DNA from: Chryseobacterium sp. G0162
GTDB lineage: Bacteria; Bacteroidota; Bacteroidia; Flavobacteriales; Weeksellaceae
Direction of reading: 5' to 3'
Assembly (NCBI RefSeq): GCF_003815715.1
Contig: NZ_CP033922.1
Coordinates: 2,076,001-2,140,000, forward strand
DNA: 64,000 nt
Each line of letters starts with the position of its first letter. Position 1 is the stretch's first letter. Shown piece after piece: positions 37,768-47,380 of the stretch. The position numbers and the translations under genes were made by a program. The notes beneath the pieces were generated by a model. That model was not told where the DNA came from, did no database searches, and worked only from the letters and a program-made list of their open reading frames with translations.

Positions 37768-38691
37768 ATGCCTGAGATTCATATTATCATTGTTACCTAT
37801 AATGCCATGAAATGGGCAGAGCGGTGCTTTACCAGTCTAAGAACATCATCTGTCCCTGTAAAGTGCTTCGTCATAGACAACGGATCTACAGATGGAACTC
37901 AGGAATATATAAAAACTCATTTCCCGGAAGTAGATTTCACTCAATCTGAAACCAATCTTGGATTTGGAAAAGCCAACAATATAGGTATTGAAAAAGCCTA
38001 TAAAAATGGGGCTGATTTCTTCTATCTGATGAATCAGGATGCATGGCTTTATGAAAACAGTATGGAAAAGATGCTGGAAGTCTATAACAGCCATCCCAAC
38101 AAAGACGAAATTGGTATTATAAGCCCTATTCATATAGACGGTTCAGAGAAATACCTTGATATTTTCCTGGATCAGTATATTGCTAAGAATTATGAAAAGA
38201 CAAGAATGATTTCGGATTTGTATTTTCAAACATTAAAACCTTACTATGAGATTCATTTTGTCAATGCTGCTCATTGGCTGTTACCAAAGAAAACAGTAGA
38301 AACCATAGGAGGATTTAATCCTTATTTTTTCCATTATGGAGAAGATGATGAATATGTTAACAGAGTCCATTTTCATCAAAAGAAAGTCTTACTGGTCCCG
38401 GGAAGTAAAGTGGTTCATGATGGAGTACAGCTTCTCCATAAAATAGACTTCACCAAATACGAAGATGTTCGTGTAGAGATCAACACACTGAACCCGAGTT
38501 TTCCAAATGGCTTGCTATCAGAAAAGAAATCACTGAAACAAAGTATGTTTAAAAACTTTATAACAGGAAATTTCAGCAAGTACAAAGAATTGTCTCAGAA
38601 GTATCAAAAAATTGCAAGAGACAGTGAAAAATTAACCAGCTTACGAAGTCAATTGATTCAATCAGGTCCTACTTTTCTCAATCTGTCGTAA
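37768..38691 (+). CDS. Family 2 glycosyltransferase (paralogue A2)
   Basis: The 307-residue protein is closely related to the one at 32664-33614, with shared VTYNAMKWAERCF, GSTDGTQEYIKTHFPEVDF and FFYLMNQDAW. The C-terminal parts diverge more. It is a rhamnosyltransferase-like GT2 enzyme. It begins 45 bases after the second membrane-protein gene. Confidence 0.88.
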   Translation: MPEIHIIIVTYNAMKWAERCFTSLRTSSVPVKCFVIDNGSTDGTQEYIKTHFPEVDFTQSETNLGFGKANNIGIEKAYKNGADFFYLMNQDAWLYENSMEKMLEVYNSHPNKDEIGIISPIHIDGSEKYLDIFLDQYIAKNYEKTRMISDLYFQTLKPYYEIHFVNAAHWLLPKKTVETIGGFNPYFFHYGEDDEYVNRVHFHQKKVLLVPGSKVVHDGVQLLHKIDFTKYEDVRVEINTLNPSFPNGLLSEKKSLKQSMFKNFITGNFSKYKELSQKYQKIARDSEKLTSLRSQLIQSGPTFLNLS

Positions 38692-38737
38692 ATTAGCTGT
38701 ACAAAAAGTGAAAATTAATGATGAAAAATAAAATATT

Positions 38738-40534
38738 ATGTGTGGAATAGCGGGAATTATAAGCAGGAATGCCAGGAATTACCAGGAGGAAATTCGAAAG
38801 ATGACAGATTCATTGGTTCACCGTGGTCCGGATTCTTCTCACTATGAATTTTATGAAAATGCCGCACTGGGTCACCGTCGACTTTCCATTATAGATCTTT
38901 CTGACAATGGAAAGCAACCCATGTTCTCCAATACTAAAAATGAATGTATTGTCCTCAATGGGGAAATATATGGCTATCAGGACATCAAAAGACAATATGC
39001 AGAATACCCTTATCATGGAGGTTCTGATACTGAAGTTATTCTTGCCATGTACCAGAGAAAACAGGAAAATCTCATCCATGATCTTCCGGGAATGTTTGCA
39101 TTTGCTATTTGGGACGAGCAGAAGCAACAGTTATTTTGTGCAAGAGACCGTTTTGGAGAAAAACCTTTTTATTATGCCATTGGTAACAATAATGAGTTTA
39201 TTTTTGCATCAGAAATCAAAGCCATTTTAGCTTCAGGACTTATACAGCCTAAAGTAAGCTCCCAGGCACTCTCTCACTATCTCCAATATGGATATGTAAG
39301 CTCTCATCAGAGTATTTACAGCAATATATATACGCTTCCACCCGCTCACCAGCTGATCTGGAAAGATGGGCAGTTTAAAGTTTCCCGTTATTATAGCTTA
39401 CCTGCAAAAGACAGGGTAATTAGTCTTTCCGACGCTAACGAAGAATTTCTGTACCTGTTGAAAAATGCGGTAAAAAAACAGCTGATTGCAGATGTAGAAG
39501 TAGGAAGTTTCCTGAGTGGAGGATTAGATTCTTCATCCGTTGTTGCTTTAGTAGATGAGTTTTTACCTCATCAAACCACCATCAGCTTCGGATATGATCA
39601 CAAAGACAATGAGCTCAAATATGCCAAGGAAATTGCCGAAAAGTACAAAACCAATCATATTGAGGTTCATGAGAAGAAATCTGATCTTGTTACCTCACTT
39701 TTAAAAATATCTCCATTTTTTGATGAACCTTTTGCAGACGCTTCCTTTATTCCTCACTATGAAATATGCCGAGCAGCCAAAAAGAATCTTACGGTTGTAT
39801 TATCCGGTGATGTAGGAGATGAGTTATTCGGTGGATATCATTTCTATACCGTTGAAAATAAATTAAAGAAACATTTCAGCTATAAGAATATTATTGCTCA
39901 GTTTGGGTTAAAACTATATCAGCAAATAAAGCCTACATCATTCCTTACCCGTAAAAATATGGAGTTTTCATCCATTATGGATTTCCACCTGAATGATGTA
40001 AGAAATGCCTTCAATAAAAAAGAGCGCGATCTTCTCGGAGTTTCTTCAGATGAACCGCAAACTTATAGTTTTACTCCTAATCCGGATTCGCTGAACGATA
40101 TTATGAGGATAGATTTGGAAAATTATGTTCCAGCTAATATGATGGTGAAATCTGACCGAATGGCAATGGCTAATTCTTTAGAAGTGAGAACTCCATTTCT
40201 GGATCTGGACTTTGCTGAATTTTGCATCCAATTGCCGGATCAGCTGAAACTTAATGACAGCAATGATAAAATTATTCTTCGTGAAGCAATGGGGTCTTAT
40301 TGGACAGAAACCATCAGATCACGCCATAAACAAGGGTTTGGCCTTGGAGTAAAAAATTGGTTTGCAGAAGAAAACCTGATGAATTTTTCAAATGACCTGC
40401 TAAAAGATCCGAATCATAAAGTGTTTAATTTCATTGATTTTAAAGCCGCTCAGAATTTCCTTGACAAGGATGAAAGACATTGGAATCTTTTACAGCTTGC
40501 ATTATGGGCTGATAATAATAAATCTGTTTTGTAA
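38738..40534 (+). CDS. asnB: Glutamine-hydrolysing asparagine synthase-type amidotransferase
   Basis: The 598-residue protein has the N-terminal nucleophile Cys2 (MCGIAGI), the glutaminase residues LVHRGPDSS and LNGEIYG, and the ATP-pyrophosphatase loop SGGLDSSS at 260-267. Within a glycan locus such enzymes often amidate uronic acids rather than make asparagine. The ugd gene at the start of the locus supplies UDP-glucuronate, which supports that reading, but free asparagine synthesis cannot be excluded. The stop overlaps the next start (TAATG). Confidence 0.9.
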   Translation: MCGIAGIISRNARNYQEEIRKMTDSLVHRGPDSSHYEFYENAALGHRRLSIIDLSDNGKQPMFSNTKNECIVLNGEIYGYQDIKRQYAEYPYHGGSDTEVILAMYQRKQENLIHDLPGMFAFAIWDEQKQQLFCARDRFGEKPFYYAIGNNNEFIFASEIKAILASGLIQPKVSSQALSHYLQYGYVSSHQSIYSNIYTLPPAHQLIWKDGQFKVSRYYSLPAKDRVISLSDANEEFLYLLKNAVKKQLIADVEVGSFLSGGLDSSSVVALVDEFLPHQTTISFGYDHKDNELKYAKEIAEKYKTNHIEVHEKKSDLVTSLLKISPFFDEPFADASFIPHYEICRAAKKNLTVVLSGDVGDELFGGYHFYTVENKLKKHFSYKNIIAQFGLKLYQQIKPTSFLTRKNMEFSSIMDFHLNDVRNAFNKKERDLLGVSSDEPQTYSFTPNPDSLNDIMRIDLENYVPANMMVKSDRMAMANSLEVRTPFLDLDFAEFCIQLPDQLKLNDSNDKIILREAMGSYWTETIRSRHKQGFGLGVKNWFAEENLMNFSNDLLKDPNHKVFNFIDFKAAQNFLDKDERHWNLLQLALWADNNKSVL

Positions 40535-41472
40535 TGCTTGAAATATCTGTTATCATTCCTGTATACAATGCTGCGGAATTCCTTGAAAAAGCAGTTCGGT
40601 CTGCTGTTCAGTTTGAAGAAGTAAAAGAGGTCATCTTAATTGAGGATAAATCCACAGATGACTCTTTGAAAATCTGTGAGCGGCTCAGTACTGATATTCC
40701 AAAAGTAAAATTATTTCAACATGCAGATAAAGGAAACCATGGTGCTGGAGCCGCAAGAAATCTGGGGATAGAAAAAGCTACCCGGGATTTTATAGCATTT
40801 CTGGATGCCGACGATTATTATCTTCCCAATCGGTTTGATGCTGAAAAAGAACTTTTCATAAACCCAAAGGTAGATGGGGTTTTCAATGCTATTGGGACGG
40901 AATATCTTACTGAGAAAGGAAAAGAAGAATTTCAGTCTAAATTTAAAGAAGTATCTCTGAGTACAGTTAATTATCCTGCAGAAGGAGAAGAAGTATTTAA
41001 AGGACTCTTAAGTTTAACAACTAAAACTTTCGGTACATCTTTTCACCTCAACTCACTTACGATACGAAAGGCTTCTTTAGAACCTCATCATCTACGTTTC
41101 AATAAGGATCTTCGGGTACATCAGGATTCAGACTTTATTATCAAACTGGCCTACCACTGTCATTTAAAAACAGGGAATATAACAGAAGCTGTTGCCATGA
41201 GAGGCGTTCATGATAACAACAGAATCACTAAAATTGTAAAATATTCGCCACAATATAATCAGAGACAATTTCTTTTATGGCAATCCCTTAATCAATGGGC
41301 TATTTCCAATCATATACCATCAGAATCCGGAAAAAGAATTTATTTACTGTATAAATCATTTGATCTATCTTTAAAGAAAGGGTTTATCAAATACTATACA
41401 ATTTTAGAAGAAGCCCTTAAAAACCCTGAAATATTAAAGACTAAATACCGTTTCACTTACTACAACAGATGA
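40534..41472 (+). CDS. Family 2 glycosyltransferase, tandem array member 1
   Basis: The 312-residue protein starts MLEISVIIPVYNAAEFLEKA and has IEDKSTDDSL, HADKGNHGAGAARNLGIEKA and FLDADDYYLPNRFDAEKELF. This is the first of four consecutive paralogues. It overlaps asnB by one base and the next gene by four, so the three are probably co-translated. The shared DADD motif binds the metal and sugar nucleotide. Confidence 0.92.
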   Translation: MLEISVIIPVYNAAEFLEKAVRSAVQFEEVKEVILIEDKSTDDSLKICERLSTDIPKVKLFQHADKGNHGAGAARNLGIEKATRDFIAFLDADDYYLPNRFDAEKELFINPKVDGVFNAIGTEYLTEKGKEEFQSKFKEVSLSTVNYPAEGEEVFKGLLSLTTKTFGTSFHLNSLTIRKASLEPHHLRFNKDLRVHQDSDFIIKLAYHCHLKTGNITEAVAMRGVHDNNRITKIVKYSPQYNQRQFLLWQSLNQWAISNHIPSESGKRIYLLYKSFDLSLKKGFIKYYTILEEALKNPEILKTKYRFTYYNR

Positions 41473-42410
41473 ACATGAAGATCTCTGTAATTATTCCTGT
41501 ATACAACGCAGAAAAATATATATCGAAAGCTGTAGAATCTGCCTTACAACTCGATGAAGTGTATGAAATCATTTTGATAGAAGATAAATCTCCGGATCAT
41601 TCGCTTCAGCGATGCAAGGAACTGGCTCAAAAACATAATCAGGTAAAACTTTTCCAACACCCTGACCTGGGAAATCATGGAGCCGGAGCCAGCAGAAACC
41701 TAGGAATAGAAAAAGCTGCTGGCGAATTCATCGCATTTCTGGATGCCGATGATTATTTCCTTCCCAACCGGTTTGATGCTGAAAAAGAACTTTTTAAGGA
41801 TCCAAAAATAGATGGCGTTTTTAATGCTATTGGTACGGAATACCTTACTGAGAAAGGAAAAGAAGAATTCATGTCCAATATCAATGATAGTGAATTGCTC
41901 ACCGTTAATTATCCCGCAGAAGGACATGAAGTATTCAGAGGATTACTTGGACTTACTTCCAAAGCTTTTGGTTCGTTCTTCACTTTAGATGCCCTTACCG
42001 TCAGAAGGCATTCACTTGAATCTAAAAAATTAAGATTTAATGAAGCGCTCCGTCTTCACCAGGATTCAGATTTTATTATCAAACTTGCCCATCAATGTTA
42101 TCTGAAATCCGGGATTATAGATATTCCTGTCGCCATGAGAGGAATGCATGATGATAACAGAATCACCAAAATAGTAAGGTATTCTCTACAATATAACCAA
42201 CGACAATTCCTGTTCTGGAATTCCCTTTACGATTGGTCTAATACCTTGCCTCTTGAAACAGATGTAGCGCAGCATATTTATCTTCAGAAAAAAGCATTCG
42301 AACTTTCTGGAAAAAAAGGGGTTTCAAAAACAATAGGATTACTGGCAGCTATTTTTAAAAATCCGAATATATTAAGAACAAAATATAGATTTACATATTC
42401 GCATTCATAA
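41469..42410 (+). CDS. Family 2 glycosyltransferase, tandem array member 2
   Basis: The 313-residue protein shares with member 1 the GVFNAIGTEYLTEKGKEEF segment and the closing KTKYRFTY-type (here RTKYRFTY) motif, and shares IPVYNAEKYISKAVESALQ with members 3 and 4. Members 1 and 2 form the closer pair. An ATG at 41475 is an alternative start. Confidence 0.92.
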   Translation: MNMKISVIIPVYNAEKYISKAVESALQLDEVYEIILIEDKSPDHSLQRCKELAQKHNQVKLFQHPDLGNHGAGASRNLGIEKAAGEFIAFLDADDYFLPNRFDAEKELFKDPKIDGVFNAIGTEYLTEKGKEEFMSNINDSELLTVNYPAEGHEVFRGLLGLTSKAFGSFFTLDALTVRRHSLESKKLRFNEALRLHQDSDFIIKLAHQCYLKSGIIDIPVAMRGMHDDNRITKIVRYSLQYNQRQFLFWNSLYDWSNTLPLETDVAQHIYLQKKAFELSGKKGVSKTIGLLAAIFKNPNILRTKYRFTYSHS

Positions 42411-42694
42411 TAATTTATTGTAAGGTTTTCAAGCATTCTGCGATCAAATAAGAAAAAAAACAGTGTTAATAATTCCCAATATTGAGGAATTATCATCCTA
42501 TTTTCACCTCAAAAAAATATTTTTTTCACTTAAAAACATAGCTGCACCTGCTTCTATCACGTATACATCCTATTTTACAGAAAAATTGGGTTTTTAATAA
42601 CCTTAAAATAAAATTAAAAGCTTAAATTTCGAATTCAAAAGGTACTAAATAAAACGCAATTGCAATTCTAAATTTATTGTAAAAAGGAGAAGAA
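42411..42694 (+). other. AT-rich spacer inside the GT2 array
   Basis: The spacer has no gene. A weak 8-bp inverted repeat (ATAATTCC 42469-42476 with GGAATTAT 42486-42493) could end a transcript, but no T-run follows. An AAGGAG stretch shortly before the next start codon looks like a Shine-Dalgarno site, which is uncommon in this phylum. Confidence 0.4.
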
Positions 42695-43639
42695 ATGAGG
42701 ATCTCAGTAGTTATTCCCGTTTATAATGCAGAAAAGTATGTTTCCCAGGCAGTAGAATCTGTTCTTCAGTTTGATGAAGTTCATGAAATCATTCTGATTG
42801 AAGATAAGTCCCCGGACAATGCATTACAAATATGTCAGCAGCTCGCCGAAAAACATGAAAGAGTAAAACTTTACCAGCATCCTGATAAGGAAAATCATGG
42901 TGCCGGCCCAAGCAGGAACTTGGGCATAGAAAAATCAACCGGAGAATTTGTTGCTTTTCTCGATGCAGACGACTATTTCCTACCCAATAGATTCGATGCT
43001 GAAAAAGAACTGTTCAAAGATCCAAAAATAGAGGGAGTGTATGGAGCTCTTGGGGTTCATTACTATTCTGCCAAAGCAAAAGAGCAGTATTATCAATTAT
43101 TCGAAGACAAACTGACCACGGTCTATAAAAAGTACGACCCCAAAGATGTTTTCCCCGGACAACTTCATATGCTGGGAAGCTTTGGTCTCTTCAGTATTGA
43201 TACTTTAACGGTACGTAGGGAGGCTTTAATGAATAAAGTAAAAACTTTATTCAAACCTCATTTAAGACTTCATGAAGACACAGAATTTCTCTTCCGTCTT
43301 TCTTATTATCTTGATCTCTATCCTGGAATTCTCGACAAAGCTATAGCGATAAGAGGAGTACATGAAAATAACAGGATAACAAAGGTGGATCTTCGTCTCA
43401 TAGATCCAGCAGTCTCCAGGGCTATTCTTTGGAAAGAAGTCAATCTTTGGTCCCACACTGAAAATGATATTTCAGAAGAAGTCAGGATCCATATCAAAAG
43501 GATGCACCGCAGTTTTGAGATTGCAAAAGCTCCTTTATTAAAAAAATGGGGAATGATTATAAAATATTTATTTACCGATTATAAAAGTATAAGGTCCGGA
43601 TTATACAATATCAATTTCCGACATTCACTAATCTCTTAA
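42695..43639 (+). CDS. Family 2 glycosyltransferase, tandem array member 3
   Basis: The 314-residue protein has VVIPVYNAEKYVSQAVESVL, FLDADDYFLPNRFDAEKELF, and a C-terminal half (VYGALGVHYYSAKAKEQYY, DVFPGQLHMLGSFGLFSID) shared with member 4 but not with 1 and 2. So the four genes form two sub-pairs with a common N-terminal catalytic half and two kinds of acceptor half. Confidence 0.92.
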   Translation: MRISVVIPVYNAEKYVSQAVESVLQFDEVHEIILIEDKSPDNALQICQQLAEKHERVKLYQHPDKENHGAGPSRNLGIEKSTGEFVAFLDADDYFLPNRFDAEKELFKDPKIEGVYGALGVHYYSAKAKEQYYQLFEDKLTTVYKKYDPKDVFPGQLHMLGSFGLFSIDTLTVRREALMNKVKTLFKPHLRLHEDTEFLFRLSYYLDLYPGILDKAIAIRGVHENNRITKVDLRLIDPAVSRAILWKEVNLWSHTENDISEEVRIHIKRMHRSFEIAKAPLLKKWGMIIKYLFTDYKSIRSGLYNINFRHSLIS

Positions 43640-43880
43640 AAATAAAAACCATACATTTACAGCTTACATTAAAACACAAAATCAAAAAAAGGATTGCGTT
43701 ACAAATTCTCTGTTAAAATCATCTGAACCCTCTGTTGTTCGGCAGACTTTTTGAATCAACAACTCAATAGACAACCTATCTGTTTTTTTATAAAAAAAAT
43801 CGGACATAAGTCTTTATAATTGATTATCTTGCAACGCTTTTCCGCACACAAATGATATAAAAAATTAAGTTGGCAAAAAA
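43640..43880 (+). other. AT-rich spacer inside the GT2 array
   Basis: No gene or clear promoter is seen. It does not align with the spacer before member 3, so the duplicated unit was probably the gene rather than gene plus spacer, or the spacers have diverged. Confidence 0.35.
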
Positions 43881-44822
43881 ATGAAAATTTCAGTAATTAT
43901 TCCTGTTTACAATGCTGAGAAATATGTTTCTCAGGCTGTGGAATCTGCTTTGCAGTTTGATGAAGTATATGAAATCATTTTAATAGAAGACCAATCTCCG
44001 GATAATGCACTGGAGGTATGTGAACATCTTGCCAAAAAATACGACAGGGTAAAACTTTACCAGCATCCGGACAAAAGAAATCATGGCGCTGGCCCAACCA
44101 GAAATCTGGGAATAGAAAAGTCCACCGGAGATTTTATTGCTTTCCTGGATGCAGATGATTATTTCCTTCCCAATAGATTTGACGCTGAAAAAGAACTTTT
44201 TAAACAGCCTGAAGTAGAAGGTGTCTATGGTGCACTTGGGGTTCATTATTATACAGAAAAAGCAAAAGAACAATATTATTCTTTATTTGGAGATCGATTA
44301 ACTACTGTTTACAAAAGACATGATCCTAAAGATGTCTTCCCTGGACAAACCTATATGCTGGGGAGCTTTGGACTCTTCAGTATAGATGCATTAACGATCC
44401 GCAGGGATTCTTTAATGAAAAAAATGAAACCTCTATTTAAAGCAACTTTAAGGCTTCACCAGGACACAGAGTTCTTGTTGAGACTATCTTACTATCTTAA
44501 TCTCTATCCCGGATCTATAGACAAAGCCATTGCTATACGGGGTGTACATGAAGACAATAGGATTACACAGGTAGATTCCAAAAAAGTAAATCCGGCAACT
44601 ACCCGCGTTCTTTTATGGAAAGAAGTGGATGCATGGGCCAAAAATGAAACGACTCTTCCTGAACATATCAAGCTTCATATTAATAGAATGTACCGCAGTT
44701 TTCAGATTGCCAATTCCCCTAAGCCAAAAAGATGGCAAATGATCCTGAAATATCTTGTAACAGATTATAAGAGTATACGATCCGGTATTTATAACATTAA
44801 TTTCAGAAATAATCTCTTCTAA
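43881..44822 (+). CDS. Family 2 glycosyltransferase, tandem array member 4
   Basis: The 313-residue protein is closest to member 3: YVSQAVESALQFDEVYEIIL, KVKLYQHPDK-type segment (RVKLYQHPDK), GVYGALGVHYYTEKAKEQYY and YKSIRSGIYNINFR near the end. It is the last plus-strand gene before the convergent SGNH/MBOAT pair. Confidence 0.92.
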   Translation: MKISVIIPVYNAEKYVSQAVESALQFDEVYEIILIEDQSPDNALEVCEHLAKKYDRVKLYQHPDKRNHGAGPTRNLGIEKSTGDFIAFLDADDYFLPNRFDAEKELFKQPEVEGVYGALGVHYYTEKAKEQYYSLFGDRLTTVYKRHDPKDVFPGQTYMLGSFGLFSIDALTIRRDSLMKKMKPLFKATLRLHQDTEFLLRLSYYLNLYPGSIDKAIAIRGVHEDNRITQVDSKKVNPATTRVLLWKEVDAWAKNETTLPEHIKLHINRMYRSFQIANSPKPKRWQMILKYLVTDYKSIRSGIYNINFRNNLF

Positions 44823-44847
44823 TTCTATACAATCTTTAAAAGAGATT
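44811..44847. terminator. Possible weak bidirectional terminator
   Basis: AATCTCTT (44811-44818) and AAGAGATT (44840-44847) form an 8-bp stem with a 21-base loop, lying between two convergent genes and overlapping both stop regions. The long loop makes it a weak candidate. Confidence 0.3.
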
Positions 44848-45763
44848 ACCTGCCTCTACTCATCATGATGGAGTCTCCTATTCGGGCAGTAATTTTACGA
44901 CTTGATTCTTTATACAAATGGTTTCCATCCGTATAATCATATTCAGCATAATTTCCTGAAAAGTCAAAAAACGTTACATTCTGCTTTTTTGCTATATCCT
45001 TCAAAAGCTTATTAAAATAAGGATATTTTTTACTCTCTATAGCGGTAAGACTTTTCGATGTAGGAAGCCGGACCAGATATACCCTACCCTTCGTCCTTAG
45101 GTAATTAATCATTTCATTAATCGCTCTGAGACGTTCCGGTGAAAGTTCTACGGAATTGGCCAGCTCCTTATAAAACTGTTCCTTTCTATTCGTCCTTACG
45201 GCAACAGAATCAGCATGCATATTGATGTTTACTTCCAGCCAGCCGTCATCATGAAGAAAAGTATTGGATTTCCCTGCCTCTGCCCTTTCTGTATAAATCT
45301 TAAACCAGCTTCTGGTATAATGCTTCAGCAGATATTCATAATTAGGAGACCTGTCATAAAAATACATATCATTTAATGGAGAATGTTCTTCAGGAAAGTC
45401 TTTTTCCTTTTTGACCCCTTTATCCAATGATAGATTCCAGGGACTCACCGTCAGGATAAAAATTCCATTTTTAGTTTCAGGGTCTAATTTTCTTTTTAAA
45501 GCTTTAAAATAAATCTGCCCATAGGGTGACTCTACAATATTCAAAGAAAAATTATCAAAATTTGCAGAAAGTTTACTTTTTAAAACACCGGGAACTACAC
45601 CCTGAGATCCACGGGAATCTCCTAGTATCATATTCTGAGGCTTTTTAACTGCAAAATGCATATAATTATCATCCGTATTGCCGTCCGCATAAGATCCAAG
45701 GATTACCAATACAATAAATACGGCAACACAATAAGGCACTATTTTAATTAAAAACTTCTTCAT
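44846..45763 (-). CDS. SGNH-like O-acetylation partner protein
   Basis: The 305-residue protein has an N-terminal membrane anchor (FLIKIVPYCVAVFIVLVILG), a block-I-like GDSRGSQG at 48-55, and a C-terminal DGNHLYKES that could supply the Asp and His of an SGNH triad. It follows the MBOAT gene with one base between them. Such pairs transfer acetyl groups to glycans in the periplasm. The ATG at 45763 is chosen because the hydrophobic anchor starts there and because an upstream in-frame ATG would lie inside the MBOAT gene. Confidence 0.72.
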   Translation of the reverse strand: MKKFLIKIVPYCVAVFIVLVILGSYADGNTDDNYMHFAVKKPQNMILGDSRGSQGVVPGVLKSKLSANFDNFSLNIVESPYGQIYFKALKRKLDPETKNGIFILTVSPWNLSLDKGVKKEKDFPEEHSPLNDMYFYDRSPNYEYLLKHYTRSWFKIYTERAEAGKSNTFLHDDGWLEVNINMHADSVAVRTNRKEQFYKELANSVELSPERLRAINEMINYLRTKGRVYLVRLPTSKSLTAIESKKYPYFNKLLKDIAKKQNVTFFDFSGNYAEYDYTDGNHLYKESSRKITARIGDSIMMSRGR

Positions 45764-45764
45764 G

Positions 45765-47198
45765 CTAAAACTGAAAATAAATAAATTCATTATTCCCGAA
45801 GTTGGCATAACGGAGAATGATATAAATAACAACCAGATAGAAAATACGCCTTACCCAGGGGCTGAATCTTTTAATTTCCAATCCGTGGAACCTTTCCCTG
45901 TTGATCCATTCAATCATCATCATAAATCCAATCAGTCCCAATACTTTAAATGGTAATGCATGCGGAACAGACAACAATTCACGACTAAAAATTCTACCGA
46001 TATAATGAATTGCCTGAGTCACAGACCCTGCTCTGAAAAAGATCCATGCCAGGCACGTAATCAGAAAGGTAATCAGAATTTGGAAACATTCCCTAAAGGA
46101 TGGTAAAAATTTCCCCTGAGCTGCCACTTCCATATTCTGACGGTTTTTATTCATAATGAGTAAAGGCATAAAATACAGTGCATTCAGGCCACCCCAGATC
46201 ATAAACGTCCAGTTGGCACCATGCCAGAATCCTGAAACCAGGAAAATAATAAATGTGTTTCTGATCTTCATCCAAAGACCTCCTTTGCTTCCTCCTAATG
46301 GAATATACAGATAGTCCCTGAACCACGAGGAAAGCGAAATATGCCACCTTCTCCAGAATTCTGCAATATCCCTGGAGAAATAAGGAAAGGCAAAATTTTT
46401 CAACAATTCAATTCCAAATAACCTGGAAACCCCCAAGGCAATATCTGAATATCCGGAGAAATCCCCATAGATCTGAAAAGCAAATAATACAGCTCCTATT
46501 ACAAGATTACCAGGGCTTTCCGTTTGATAATTGTTAAATATCTCATTCACCAGCGGCGCGCAATTATCAGCAATGACCATCTTTTTGAAAAATCCCCAAA
46601 GAATTTGTCGCATCCCATCCACCGCTTGTTCATAGTTAAAAACTCTCTCCCGCTGTATCTGAGGCAAGAGGTGGGTCGCTCTTTCTATAGGACCAGCTAC
46701 AAGAAGGGGAAAATAACTTACAAAAACAGCATAGTCAGTAAAGCTTCTTTCAGCTTTTATCCTTTTTTTATAGACGTCAATTACATAAGACAGGCCATGA
46801 AAGGTATAAAATGAAATTCCTACCGGAAGTATAATATTGAGTAACCAGACATTGACCTTAAAGCCAAAACCGCCAAGAAGTTCTGCAAAACTATCAACAA
46901 AGAAATTGTAATATTTAAAGAACCCCAGAAAACCAAGATTAATCACAATACTCAAAGTAAGCCAAAATTTAGCTTCCCGATTCGTCTTACTGTTCTCAAT
47001 TTTGATTCCCGATATATAATCTAGACCAATGGAAAACATCAGTAAAAAAAGAAATCTCCAATCCCAGCAGGCATAAAAATAAAAACTGGCCAATAACAAT
47101 AGCCTGTTCTGTTCCTGAAATTTTCTGTTGAATACAAACCAATAGAGACAAAATACTATCGGTAAAAAAATAAGAAATCCTATTGAATTGAATAACAT
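45765..47198 (-). CDS. MBOAT-family membrane O-acyltransferase (AlgI/DltB-like)
   Basis: The 477-residue polytopic protein has the MBOAT core: FAFQIYGDFSGYSDIALGVSR, FWRRWHISLSSWFRDYLYIP, and SGFWHGANWTF with the catalytic His near residue 325. It would move an acetyl group across the inner membrane for O-acetylation of the exported glycan with the SGNH-like partner. The pair has its own promoter and lies opposite to the main glycosyltransferase operon. Confidence 0.93.
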   Translation of the reverse strand: MLFNSIGFLIFLPIVFCLYWFVFNRKFQEQNRLLLLASFYFYACWDWRFLFLLMFSIGLDYISGIKIENSKTNREAKFWLTLSIVINLGFLGFFKYYNFFVDSFAELLGGFGFKVNVWLLNIILPVGISFYTFHGLSYVIDVYKKRIKAERSFTDYAVFVSYFPLLVAGPIERATHLLPQIQRERVFNYEQAVDGMRQILWGFFKKMVIADNCAPLVNEIFNNYQTESPGNLVIGAVLFAFQIYGDFSGYSDIALGVSRLFGIELLKNFAFPYFSRDIAEFWRRWHISLSSWFRDYLYIPLGGSKGGLWMKIRNTFIIFLVSGFWHGANWTFMIWGGLNALYFMPLLIMNKNRQNMEVAAQGKFLPSFRECFQILITFLITCLAWIFFRAGSVTQAIHYIGRIFSRELLSVPHALPFKVLGLIGFMMMIEWINRERFHGLEIKRFSPWVRRIFYLVVIYIILRYANFGNNEFIYFQF

Positions 47199-47350
47199 AG
47201 TATATAGAAGTTATTGGTTATGATACTTCTCTGAAACCTTTAGTTCAGCCTTTACATTATTCTTTTTATAAAAAAAACTAAATCTGGATTCTCGTCTGAG
47301 ATATGGATGAAGGGAACTTTTCTCATTTCTATAATTGTGTTGCTTTGTTA

Positions 47351-47380
47351 CAAAAATAAAAATTTTTATCTGATCTTCAA
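47351..47380 (-). promoter_or_regulatory. Promoter of the MBOAT-SGNH pair
   Basis: On the minus strand TTG (47380-47378), a 19-base spacer and TATTTTTG (47358-47351) match the consensus exactly. Transcription would start near 47344 and give a leader of about 145 bases. The -33 element lies inside the last codons of the acyltransferase-3 gene. Confidence 0.65.
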
